A stretch of DNA of 64,000 bases from Imperialibacter sp. EC-SDR9 (GTDB lineage Bacteria > Bacteroidota > Bacteroidia > Cytophagales > Cyclobacteriaceae). Position numbers and translations under genes: made by a program. The stretch is from contig NZ_LR701598.1 of NCBI RefSeq assembly GCF_902498805.1, positions 1 to 64,000 on the forward strand. Reading direction: 5' to 3'. Under the pieces are notes generated by a model. That model saw nothing but the letters and a program-made list of their open reading frames with translations. It searched no databases and was not told the DNA's origin. Of this stretch, positions 52,649 to 60,404 are shown piece by piece; position 1 is the stretch's first letter; the number at the start of each line of letters is the position of its first letter.

Positions 52649-53797
52649 CTATTTAAATAATAATGGAGCAAAGTCTCTGAGGTTTCGCCTCCACTCCCTG
52701 AAAGTGTGGGCGTAGCTGCCATTTTCGTATTCGTATTTGATTCCAAAGCCATCAAACATGGCCATCATATTGAGGTTGTTCTGGTAGGCGATGTCGGCTT
52801 CACCCCCCATAAAGATTTTAAACTTCTTAAAGTTGTTGATCTCCTTGTTGGTCATCACGTCCGCATACTTTTCTTTGATCTCAGCAATATTCGGAGGGAA
52901 GTAGCCAGTGCTCAAAGGAAACACATAGGCAAATAAATCGGGGTGCCAAAGGGCTAGGTTAACCGTTTGGATGCCTCCCATGGAAAGCCCGGCAATGGCC
53001 CTGTGTTCTCTTTTGGCAGAAACCGGATAAGTCTTTTCTACAAAGGGAATGATGGACTGCACAAAGTCTCTGCAAAACGGATCCTGCTGATCGCCGGCAC
53101 CCATAAAGAAGCCCTGGATGTGGGTGTGGCCAGCAGGCATTACCACAATCATGGGTTCAAGCTTCCCCTGAGCATAGAGGTTGTCGAGAATCAGGTTGGC
53201 CCGGCCGGCCGTCGTCCAGCTGGCGTCATTGTCGCCACCGCCGTGGAGCAGGTACAGCACAGGCAGCTTCTGCGTTTTGCTGATTTGGTCATAGTTGGGT
53301 GGCAGGTACACATGCAGCCGACGGGTAACGCCGTCCAGTGCACTTGATTTGTACCAAACGATCTCCACTTTTCCATGCGGTACGTCTTTGAGTGCCTGAA
53401 AATCGTTGCCTGCCCCTTCTATCTCAAATATATTCGAATAACCACTGTTGCTTTCCTTTGACCTGGGGTTTTTGGGATCAAAAACCTTCAGTCCGTCCAC
53501 CGTAAAGTCGTAGGTATAAACATCGGGCAGCAGTGCTTCGCTGGTCGTCGCCGACCATACGCCCTGCTCGTCCTTTTGCAAAACCAATCCTGGGAAGCCC
53601 CCGGGAAAGTCACCGCTTACCTTTACCTCAGAGGCTTTAGGCGCATAGATACTTAAAGCCACTTTACCGCTCTTCAATTGGCGAACTGATTGAAGGGTAT
53701 CGTTGGGTGTTGGCTCCCTGGCTGGGAATTGGGCATATAAACTACCGGCGTACATCAACACGGCCAGTAAGAAGATCCATTTGTTCATTGGTAGCAT
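52649..53797 (-). CDS. Secreted esterase with N-terminal E-set/CBM48-like domain (copy 2)
   Basis: A 382-aa paralog with signal peptide (LYAQ end; the start could also be Met4 at 53788). The E-set domain has VALSIYAPKASEVKVSGDF, QGVWSATTSE and YTYDFTVDGL. The esterase domain has LLHGGGDNDASW, the elbow GLSMGG and a late His in GSYAHTFREW, which departs from the GGH(I/T)W of the two neighbours. It is in the same operon, 26 bp upstream of copy 3. Substrate choice may differ from the neighbours. Confidence 0.9.
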   Translation of the reverse strand: MLPMNKWIFLLAVLMYAGSLYAQFPAREPTPNDTLQSVRQLKSGKVALSIYAPKASEVKVSGDFPGGFPGLVLQKDEQGVWSATTSEALLPDVYTYDFTVDGLKVFDPKNPRSKESNSGYSNIFEIEGAGNDFQALKDVPHGKVEIVWYKSSALDGVTRRLHVYLPPNYDQISKTQKLPVLYLLHGGGDNDASWTTAGRANLILDNLYAQGKLEPMIVVMPAGHTHIQGFFMGAGDQQDPFCRDFVQSIIPFVEKTYPVSAKREHRAIAGLSMGGIQTVNLALWHPDLFAYVFPLSTGYFPPNIAEIKEKYADVMTNKEINNFKKFKIFMGGEADIAYQNNLNMMAMFDGFGIKYEYENGSYAHTFREWRRNLRDFAPLLFK

Positions 53798-53811
53798 CGT
53801 TTATCCACGTC

Positions 53812-53850
53812 GCCCGTTCAGGGTCCCTTTCAGGAGACCCCAGACCGGGC
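53812..53850. repeat. REP-like nested hairpin between esterase genes
   Basis: GCCCG pairs with CGGGC as the outer stem, and GGGTC pairs with GACCC as the inner stem around a 10-base loop. The plan and inner stem match the hairpin at 20933-20968. It sits in the 67-bp gap between copies 1 and 2 and could stabilise mRNA or reduce read-through. Confidence 0.6.
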
Positions 53851-53864
53851 TCCATGGTGTTAGT

Positions 53865-55052
53865 TCACTTAAAAAGTACTGGCGCAAACTGCGACAGGTA
53901 AATGCGCCAATTGGTCCAGGTGTGGCCGCCGGTGCTTTCTACATACTTGTACTGAAAGCCATGCTCGTCGAGCGTATCCCTGAGGTTCACCACGCTATCG
54001 TACAGAAAGTCGTCCTTGCCACAGGCGATCCAGTATACTTTTGGGTTGGCTTTCTTCAGTGCATCAATGTCCTTACCACGGCCTTCTCCATTGGCAGGCA
54101 GACCAAAGGGGCTGTCTTTCACAAAACCCATGCTCATCACACAGATGTAGTCGAACATGGTCGGGTTGTCGAACGTGGTATTAAGTGTTTGCCAGCCACC
54201 CATGCTCAGGCCAGACAAGGCACGGTTTTCTTTGCCCTTCTTCGCCCGATAATGACTTTCAACATACGGCACCACATCCTTCACCAGGCTCTCCTCAAAT
54301 TTCTTATTGGCCATACCAAAGCCGCCCTGGCCTTCCTGGATCGGGAGTTTGGCAGGTGCCTCAATACCTGCCGCAGTCTGATCTGGGTTGCCGTTGGTCA
54401 TCACCACAATCATAGGTTTGGCCTGGCCGGAGTTGATCAGGTTGTCCATGATGGTAGGCGTCAGCCCCAGTTCTGTCCAGGCATCCTCATCGCCGCCACC
54501 GCCGTGCAGCAGGTAAAAGACAGGGTAGGTCTCTTTGCTGTTGTTTTCGTATCCTGGTGGGGTGTACACATACATGCGGCGGGTAAGCCCCAGTGTAGGC
54601 GACTCATACCAAACCTTGCTCACCATGCCCTTGGGGCCGTGCTTGGGTTCGTACAGGTCGGAGCCCTTGCCTTTGATCATGAAGAAACTGATGTTGCGCA
54701 CACCGTCTCTTTTCACCAGGGCATTGGAGGCATCGAGCGTGTATACACCATCGACAGTAAAGTTGTAACCGTACAACTCAGGCTCCAGCGGGCCAATAGT
54801 GACTGCCCAAAGGCCGGTATCGCCTTTTACCAGCGGTTCCGAATTGCCCTGGCCCATCCAATCGCCGCTAAGCGAGATGGTATTGGCATTGGGGGCATAT
54901 ACACGAAAGGTGACCTTGTTATCGGCATGGACTTCGGGCGACACCACCGGGTTGCGGCGAAACTGTGCCGATATTGTATGAGCAAGGCCAAGGGAAAGGC
55001 CCAGCGCAAGGAGAAAGCTCCAGGCCTTCCTATTTAGTAATTGTTTCTTCAT
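53865..55052 (-). CDS. Secreted esterase with N-terminal E-set/CBM48-like domain (copy 1)
   Basis: A 395-aa paralog, first in the operon. The signal peptide ends HTISAQ. The E-set domain (~30-130) has VTFRVYAPNANTISLSGDW, TGLWAVTIGPL and YGYNFTVDGV. The esterase domain has LLHGGGGDEDAW, the elbow GLSMGG and the GGHTWTNWR histidine. It is closest to copy 3. The 383-bp region upstream carries two inverted repeats that may be operators. Confidence 0.9.
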   Translation of the reverse strand: MKKQLLNRKAWSFLLALGLSLGLAHTISAQFRRNPVVSPEVHADNKVTFRVYAPNANTISLSGDWMGQGNSEPLVKGDTGLWAVTIGPLEPELYGYNFTVDGVYTLDASNALVKRDGVRNISFFMIKGKGSDLYEPKHGPKGMVSKVWYESPTLGLTRRMYVYTPPGYENNSKETYPVFYLLHGGGGDEDAWTELGLTPTIMDNLINSGQAKPMIVVMTNGNPDQTAAGIEAPAKLPIQEGQGGFGMANKKFEESLVKDVVPYVESHYRAKKGKENRALSGLSMGGWQTLNTTFDNPTMFDYICVMSMGFVKDSPFGLPANGEGRGKDIDALKKANPKVYWIACGKDDFLYDSVVNLRDTLDEHGFQYKYVESTGGHTWTNWRIYLSQFAPVLFK

Positions 55053-55435
55053 TGGTATGTAGTTTAAGTATGGCGGATTGCCGCCCGTTACTTAAAGGTA
55101 GTGGTTTCATTGTGTCGATACAACACAATTTATTCGCCAGACTAAAAATTGACCTCAACTGATTCAAGTGTCCACTTGGATCAAATTCATTGAAGCGTCT
55201 CGCTTCTACTACGCCATTTTAAAACTCGATATCCAAAAGACCTCTTTTTTCCACCGCATGGTCAGCTACACTGCAAAACCAAATTTGCTTTAGCAGATTG
55301 GCGCTCAAAAGTTTCAACGTTGGGGAACACGGTGGTGGTGAGGCGCCGAAAAAGACCCATATACCTACACTACCAGAAGAGACAATTGCGGGATGAAAGA
55401 ATGCTTTCTAAGAAATATGATGCAGACTTAAGTAG
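55053..55435. other. Upstream region of the esterase operon (383 bp)
   Basis: No gene was recognised here. It contains ATTGTGT-N7-ACACAAT (55109-55129) and GATTCAAGTG-TC-CACTTGGATC (55161-55182, one mismatch). Both are inverted repeats within 130 bp of the esterase start and so are candidate regulator sites. The rest is unremarkable. Confidence 0.5.
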
Positions 55436-55660
55436 CTAGGCGATTTCCCTGCTATGCGCCACCTCATTGGCTTTGACAGATCTGACCTGATTGCCTTTGA
55501 GCGTTTCCACACTTCGGGTTTTACCCATCAGGGTGAAAAACTCTACTTCATACCCCTTCCGGTTGTCATGAATCATCACAACAGTGCCAATATCGCCCTT
55601 AACAAGACCTCGCTCAGGCAAATCTTCCTTCAAAACTACTCGGTCAAAATTCTCTATCAT
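55436..55660 (-). CDS. DUF4926 protein
   Basis: A 74-aa protein with the DUF4926 pattern: FDRVVLKEDLPERGLVKGDI, then GTVVMIHDNRKGYEVEFF and a TL-x-GKT segment. It is a small beta-barrel-like (KOW/SH3-like) fold. It is encoded 2 bp after the DUF6883 gene; this pairing is common and has been suggested to be a toxin-antitoxin-like or immunity pair, but the function is not established. A partial duplicate lies at 56955. Confidence 0.82.
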   Translation of the reverse strand: MIENFDRVVLKEDLPERGLVKGDIGTVVMIHDNRKGYEVEFFTLMGKTRSVETLKGNQVRSVKANEVAHSREIA

Positions 55661-55662
55661 CG

Positions 55663-55980
55663 CTAATAAGGATATGCAGTTACTAATTTAAGAAAATTGG
55701 CTTCTTTTTCCTTGAACCAAACACTTTTAATCAACACAGATTCCCCGTTTGGAGTTTCGATGTACCCTGTTAAAATGTATTTCAAGCCAAAAGGTGTTAT
55801 TTCCTGCGCATTTGAAGACTGAAATTGTTCGAAGTGGGCTAACAGGGCATTCTCAAAAGCTTTCCAATGATTCACCTGAAAGCCATGCTTGATGAAAAAG
55901 TAGGCTTTGGAACTTCCATCAGGATGGTCGGTATTAAGCAGATATCTAGTGATCTTTTCTTTCTCAACAATTACTTTCAA
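55663..55980 (-). CDS. DUF6883 protein
   Basis: A 105-aa protein with the DUF6883 pattern: KITRYLLNTDHPDGSSKAYF, FIKHGFQVNHWKAFENALLA and the C-terminal NGESVLIKSVWF. It is the upstream partner of the DUF4926 gene. Proteins of this type often occur as the C-terminal domain of polymorphic toxins or as stand-alone genes next to DUF4926. No signal peptide. A toxin role is possible but not shown. Confidence 0.78.
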   Translation of the reverse strand: MKVIVEKEKITRYLLNTDHPDGSSKAYFFIKHGFQVNHWKAFENALLAHFEQFQSSNAQEITPFGLKYILTGYIETPNGESVLIKSVWFKEKEANFLKLVTAYPY

Positions 55981-56136
55981 GAGGAGTATTTCTTTTTCTC
56001 TTATTTGAAGAGATTAATTTATCGAAATTTCAAATAAACAGTAAATTTAACAATGTCAATAACCTTTTTTTTTAGAGTCAAAGAAAAAGGTAACGCCATT
56101 GATAAAGGCGGTGGTGAGGTGGGTGTGGTAGGTGAC

Positions 56137-56164
56137 AAGGTCCGAGCGAGACGCTCGAACCAGC
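56137..56164. repeat. 28-bp direct repeat, copy 1
   Basis: AAGGTCCGAGCGAGACGCTC plus GAACCAGC, with an internal GAGCG/CGCTC hairpin. An identical 28-bp copy lies at 56467-56494. The two bracket the small membrane protein gene at 56183-56413. Confidence 0.8.
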
Positions 56165-56182
56165 GGAGCGAGGTACTAAACA

Positions 56183-56413
56183 TTGAACAACCAGTACATG
56201 AATCAAAAGAGTCGAAGTGAATTTGCCATCTACTATGGTTTAGGCTGCATCCTGATAGCCTTTGGAGGCATCGGCGTTAGCGGTTATTGGGGCTATCAAA
56301 TCGCCACCGACCAGGCCGACTTTTCCTGGGGCATTCTCGCCATGCTGCTTGCGATGATCGCTACCACCGGATCACTGGGCTGGGTACTGATTCGGAGGGG
56401 AGATGGTGGTTGA
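56183..56413 (+). CDS. Small two-TM membrane protein (76 aa)
   Basis: A 76-aa protein with two hydrophobic segments (GLGCILIAFGGIGVSGYWGY and GILAMLLAMIATTGSLGWVL), joined by a short polar loop and ending in RRGDGG. An alternative start at Met6 (56198) is possible. No family is recognised. It is flanked by two identical 28-bp repeats, suggesting it belongs to a duplicated or mobile segment. Confidence 0.55.
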   Translation: MNNQYMNQKSRSEFAIYYGLGCILIAFGGIGVSGYWGYQIATDQADFSWGILAMLLAMIATTGSLGWVLIRRGDGG

Positions 56414-56466
56414 TTTGTGCTGGGATAGAGTCCGAGCTACAAGATTGGGTCAACAGGATAGATTTG

Positions 56467-56494
56467 AAGGTCCGAGCGAGACGCTCGAACCAGC
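56467..56494. repeat. 28-bp direct repeat, copy 2
   Basis: Identical to 56137-56164, 330 bp apart. It lies 37 bp upstream of the next small gene. Confidence 0.8.
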
Positions 56495-56531
56495 ATGAAT
56501 TAAATTTCACCTTTCGTAAACTTTAAAAAAT

Positions 56532-56849
56532 ATGAGATTCTTCACTTTCTTTCAAAACAAGCAATCTGAATCGAGGGTAATAACTTTAAAAGTTGATGTA
56601 ATTGATCCAGAAGTATTAGCAAAATGCGAAAAGTATCGTTACGTCAACTTATGGATAAAACCCCAATCTTCTCAAATCAAGATTTTTGCCCCAAATACAA
56701 TCGGTGGGTCAGGGTTTATTGGATTGGTTCCGAGCGAATACGATATGAGAATAAAGCAACATCTTTCCAACAACGGGTCAAAAAGCTATGAAGCTAAAAT
56801 CCAAAATATTCTTGCGAATACATGCACAATTACTATTCAATTAACTTGA
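56532..56849 (+). CDS. Unrecognised 105-aa protein
   Basis: No family recognised. The sequence alternates strands and loops (VITLKVDVIDPEVLAKCEKY, SQIKIFAPNTIGGSGFIGLV, TCTITIQLT), suggesting a small beta-rich cytoplasmic protein. It has no signal peptide. GGSGFIGLVPSEY loosely recalls the core of HIRAN-like folds, but I would not assign it. The base composition is more AT-rich than the genes around it, which hints at acquisition. Confidence 0.55.
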   Translation: MRFFTFFQNKQSESRVITLKVDVIDPEVLAKCEKYRYVNLWIKPQSSQIKIFAPNTIGGSGFIGLVPSEYDMRIKQHLSNNGSKSYEAKIQNILANTCTITIQLT

Positions 56850-56954
56850 TGCCGCCATACCTTTACTTTAAAAAAGGCCTTATCATCTGGATGATATGAA
56901 CTGCCCAACATCCACTAGTCCGTGTGATAATTTTCAACCAGTCACTGCCAAATA

Positions 56955-57117
56955 TTAAGCAATTTTCCTACTATGCGCCACCTCATTGGATTTGACGGAT
57001 CTGACCTGACTGGCTTTAAGCGTTTCCACGCTTCGTGTCTTGCCCTTTAGTGTGAAAAATTCAACTTCATAGCCTTTTCCGTTATCATGAATCATCACAA
57101 CAGTGCCAATATCACTC
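56955..57117 (-). pseudogene. Truncated duplicate of the DUF4926 gene
   Basis: The minus strand encodes SDIGTVVMIHDNGKGYEVEF and then the rest of DUF4926, with about 85% base identity to 55436-55600. The N-terminal ~20 codons are replaced by unrelated sequence; an open frame to 57185 exists but its extra residues look random. No DUF6883 partner is left. It is probably non-functional. Confidence 0.72.
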
Positions 57118-57140
57118 TGCATCCCGCACGTTTTCTCCCT

Positions 57141-57160
57141 GGTCTGTCCCCCGACAGACC
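57141..57160. repeat. Short perfect hairpin
   Basis: GGTCTGTC and GACAGACC form a perfect 8-bp stem with a 4-base loop at the broken end of the DUF4926 duplicate. There is no T-run. Confidence 0.5.
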
Positions 57161-57331
57161 TGCCCTTCACTCGTTTCTTATACATCCCGTCAGAGGACAG
57201 GACATGGTATCGATGTACCCATTCTCGCTGACAAAAAATGTTAACCCCCTCCTATCAATAATTCCCCTATTATCCTCCATATTCACGCAAAAATTGACTC
57301 ATCCTTCATCGCTTTTAACCTGTACCTTTCT

Positions 57332-58051
57332 ATGAGAAGTTTTCTAACCAAAATCGCAGCGGCGGCCATTACATCAATTGTATCGCTGTCGGGAGTCAAT
57401 GCCCAAATGATCATGGAAATAGATCCATCGCTGAGCACCAAAGCACAGCCTCAGCAAGTCAGGTATAAAGGCATGAAAGCAGTACCCTTCTACTATTTTG
57501 ACGAGTATAAAATCGTTCATTCAAAGGCTGGCTGGCTTACCACCAATAGCAGAAGCAATATGCAGGGCACTATTTCTTCCTCCAGCCAGCAGCTGGCTTT
57601 CACGATGATTAATAATGCTGGAGACACCGCCGTCGTCAACATGTCGAAAGACGGACTGGTACAAAGCTCCCAAAACTCCTGGTTCCCCAACATTACCATG
57701 TCGCAAGGGTCTCGGAACATCACGGCACTCATTACTTCCAGCGCCGACACACTTACCTGGGGACTAGCGGCCTCTGTGGCCAACGGCGTTTTCACCGGGG
57801 CTATCAAAACAGATACGGAGGAATTCAAGCTGGTTCCCGTGAAGCGGATGGACAATGGTAAAGTAGCGCCATTTACTCTTTGGGTAGGCTTTGCTATCTA
57901 CAAGGGAGACGTTGAAATTGGTGCCGTGCAGGCTACTCCCAAGCGAAATGTCTGGATATCGTCTGATTTGCCAGCTGATCAAAAGCTGAAAATGGCAGCT
58001 GCCTGCCTGTCCATGATTATTGAAGAGCAAAATGAATGGCTGGTGAACTAG
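57332..58051 (+). CDS. Exported protein of unknown function (239 aa)
   Basis: The signal peptide (1-24, MRSFLTKIAAAAITSIVSLS, cleavage after VNA) is clear. The mature part is beta-rich and Ser/Asn-rich in the middle (SKAGWLTTNSRSNMQGTISS), then KDGLVQSSQNSWFPNITMSQ and a C-terminal amphipathic helix (KLKMAAACLSMIIEEQNEWL). I do not recognise the family. It stands alone between the DUF4926 relic and the isomerase-like lipoprotein; a perfect hairpin (58155-58178) follows it at a distance. Confidence 0.78.
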   Translation: MRSFLTKIAAAAITSIVSLSGVNAQMIMEIDPSLSTKAQPQQVRYKGMKAVPFYYFDEYKIVHSKAGWLTTNSRSNMQGTISSSSQQLAFTMINNAGDTAVVNMSKDGLVQSSQNSWFPNITMSQGSRNITALITSSADTLTWGLAASVANGVFTGAIKTDTEEFKLVPVKRMDNGKVAPFTLWVGFAIYKGDVEIGAVQATPKRNVWISSDLPADQKLKMAAACLSMIIEEQNEWLVN

Positions 58052-58154
58052 CAGTAACAATGAGAGGCTCCCGGGCTGAAATACTCCTATTTAAATAGTG
58101 GCTTTTAGTCGAGGCCACTCCCTCCACAGGTTCCTGCCAATTTGCAGTGTAGTG

Positions 58155-58178
58155 TTGGGCTGTCTGGGGACAGCCCAA
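58155..58178. repeat. Perfect hairpin between genes
   Basis: TTGGGCTGTC pairs with GACAGCCCAA around a 4-base loop. It has no T-run, so it is not a clear terminator. It lies 104 bp after the 239-aa gene. Confidence 0.55.
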
Positions 58179-58293
58179 GGGGGTAGAAGATACTGATATT
58201 GTCTCAAATCATACTGTGTACAGACTATCTCCTTATTATTCAAAATTTCCCCTGAACTTGCGTAACTTTGACGCATTAAACACTAAACATAGT

Positions 58294-59214
58294 ATGAAAC
58301 GTTATTTCCCCTTAGGCTTTGTTATTTTACTGGCGCTCGTCATCGGCTTTACGGCCTGTAGCACCAAAACCAGGTCAACTGAAGAAACTGCCGACTCAAT
58401 CGCCACTGTACAGGCTGAGCCCACCTCTTTCGGAGGCCTGGCACTCTACACCGTGCGTGACTCGATGGCCACGGATCCTAAAGCTACACTGAAGGTAGTT
58501 GCCGATGCGGGATACGCTTACATAGAGGCTGCCAACTACGAATATGGCAAATTCTACGGCATGGCTCCAGCCGATTTCAAAGCCTACCTTGCAACACTCG
58601 GCCTGACTGCGAAAAGTGCTCATATGGGCATGGTAACCATGGAAAATGCAGACCAGCTGATCGCCGACTGCAAAGGTGCTGGCATCGAATACTTCGTGAT
58701 TCCTGTGCCGCCTATGGGCATGTTCACTTTCAACAGAGAAACCATGACAATGGGTATGAAAGGCACACCTGCTGACATAGCAGATATCCTGAATACCCTT
58801 GGAGAAAAATGTAAGGCAGCAGGCCTGAAGCTGTTGTACCACAACCACAACTTTGAGTTTATGCCAGGAGAAGATGGCACTGTGCTGATCGACTACCTGC
58901 TGGAAAATTGCAACGCCGACGTTGTGAACTTCCAGATGGACCTTTTCTGGGTTGCCAAAGCAGGCGCTGATCCGCTTGCCTACTTTGAGAAGTATCCAGG
59001 GCGTTTCAAAGCATGGCACGTGAAGGACATGAACGCTGAAGGCAATTTTGCACCGGTAGGCACAGGAAGCATTGACTTTAAGAAAATACTGGCCGCCAAA
59101 GCTCAGTCAGGTATGGAGTTCTACATGGTGGAGCAAGATGCCACCTTCGGTCTGCCTCCCTTTGAGGCGATTAACATCAGCCACAAAGGCCTGGCTGAAA
59201 TCGGATTCAAATAA
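58294..59214 (+). CDS. Sugar phosphate isomerase/epimerase-like lipoprotein (TIM barrel)
   Basis: 306 aa from ATG 58294 (MKRYFPLGFVILLALVIGFT, lipobox FTAC); an in-frame upstream ATG at 58216 would bury the signal peptide. The TIM-barrel AP-endonuclease-2/xylose-isomerase-like domain shows metal-binding strand ends: AHMGMVTMEN, LLYHNHNFEF, FQMDLFWVAKAG and KAWHVKDMN, and a late glutamate (MVEQDAT). Bacteroidota lipoproteins of this kind act in the periplasm on sugars or inositol-like compounds; the substrate is unknown. Confidence 0.88.
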   Translation: MKRYFPLGFVILLALVIGFTACSTKTRSTEETADSIATVQAEPTSFGGLALYTVRDSMATDPKATLKVVADAGYAYIEAANYEYGKFYGMAPADFKAYLATLGLTAKSAHMGMVTMENADQLIADCKGAGIEYFVIPVPPMGMFTFNRETMTMGMKGTPADIADILNTLGEKCKAAGLKLLYHNHNFEFMPGEDGTVLIDYLLENCNADVVNFQMDLFWVAKAGADPLAYFEKYPGRFKAWHVKDMNAEGNFAPVGTGSIDFKKILAAKAQSGMEFYMVEQDATFGLPPFEAINISHKGLAEIGFK

Positions 59215-59276
59215 AACATGACCAGCTTCAGTGTCCTCTTCGTGAGGCTCTGAGTGAAAGCCAAGTATCAGAAGCG

Positions 59277-59307
59277 AAAAGCCAGCCGCAAGGTTGGCTT
59301 TTCTTTT
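59277..59307 (+). terminator. Rho-independent terminator
   Basis: AAAAGCCAGCC pairs with GGTTGGCTTTT (one G-T pair) around GCAA, then TTCTTTT. It follows the isomerase-like gene and precedes nrnA. Confidence 0.8.
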
Positions 59308-59338
59308 ACCCGAATGCGTCCTAAAACAGCCAAACCCA

Positions 59339-60334
59339 ATGAACGTTTACAAACAAATTGAAGCCGAAATCCTTGCCGCTTCTTCTATCGTTATTACCTC
59401 ACATAAATCTGCCGATGGAGACTCAGTGGGCTGTTCGCTGGGACTATTGTATTTTATAGAAAAGCTGGGTAAAAAGGCTACGATTTGCCATCCTGATGCG
59501 GCGCCCGACTTTTTATATTGGCTGGACACCTCTCCTATTGCGCTCATGAGCGACGAGCCGGAGAAAGTAACAGAAGCCTTTCAAAGAGCTGATCTAATCT
59601 TTTGCCTGGACTACAATAGCACTGATCGGGTAGGCTCTGACATGCAAATACTGCTGGAGTCCGCTACTTGCCAAAAGATCATGATTGATCACCATCTAAA
59701 CCCGCAAGATTTCCCTACAATTACTGTATCGGAGACCTCTGCTTCTTCTACCTCACAATTGATCGTGGAGTTGATGGAACAATCAGGACATGGCGACTTA
59801 CTCGATGAAAAAATAGGCACTCCGCTGTACCTCGGCATTCTAACAGATACGGGAAGTTTTCGGTTTTCGTCGGTACAGCCCCGCACCCATGAAATACTGG
59901 CGAAACTATTGGCAGCAGGCGTGCAACATCACCTGGTACATGAGATGCTCAGCGACAACAATACGGCGAGCCGGTTGCGCCTGCAGGGCTATGCCATGGC
60001 CGAAAAGCTGGAAATAATGGAAGACTACCAGGTCTCTGTCATTTCACTGACAAAAGAAGAGCTTGAGAAATACCATTATAAAAAAGGAGACACAGACAGT
60101 CTGGCCAACCTTGCTTTATCTATCAAAGGCATGAAAGCCGCCATTGTGTTTACCGAACGTGACGGCATCATGAAAATATCGTTCCGTTCCAAAGGGAAAG
60201 AAAACCCGGTGAATGTGTTGGCCTCAGAACATTTCAATGGAGGAGGGCACGCCAACGCCGCCGGGGGGATGAGTGAGTTGTCGGTAGACGAAACGCTTGT
60301 TAAAATCAAAGGTTTGATTCCCGGGTATTTCTAA
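59339..60334 (+). CDS. nrnA: Bifunctional oligoribonuclease/PAP phosphatase (DHH family)
   Basis: 331 aa from ATG 59339 (MNVYKQIEAEIL); an in-frame upstream codon at 59294 lies in the terminator. DHH-family motifs: H22..D26-G-D28 (SHKSADGDSVG), D91 (CLDYNSTDRVG), D117-H118-H119 (MIDHHLNP), TDTGSFRFS, and the DHHA1 substrate motif GGGHANAAGG near the C-terminus. NrnA degrades short oligoribonucleotides and converts 3'-phosphoadenosine-5'-phosphate to AMP in the cytoplasm. It appears monocistronic. Confidence 0.92.
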   Translation: MNVYKQIEAEILAASSIVITSHKSADGDSVGCSLGLLYFIEKLGKKATICHPDAAPDFLYWLDTSPIALMSDEPEKVTEAFQRADLIFCLDYNSTDRVGSDMQILLESATCQKIMIDHHLNPQDFPTITVSETSASSTSQLIVELMEQSGHGDLLDEKIGTPLYLGILTDTGSFRFSSVQPRTHEILAKLLAAGVQHHLVHEMLSDNNTASRLRLQGYAMAEKLEIMEDYQVSVISLTKEELEKYHYKKGDTDSLANLALSIKGMKAAIVFTERDGIMKISFRSKGKENPVNVLASEHFNGGGHANAAGGMSELSVDETLVKIKGLIPGYF

Positions 60335-60404
60335 ATGGCTCATTAGGTCAACCACAATGGGTTCGGAGAGGTTGGCTATTCTGCTGGGCTAATAATCCTC
60401 ATTG

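Noticed and set aside
53703-55037. 444-aa plus-strand open frame
   Set aside because: It lies antisense to esterase copy 1, whose signal peptide, E-set domain and catalytic motifs are clear on the other strand. The antisense product shows no domain.
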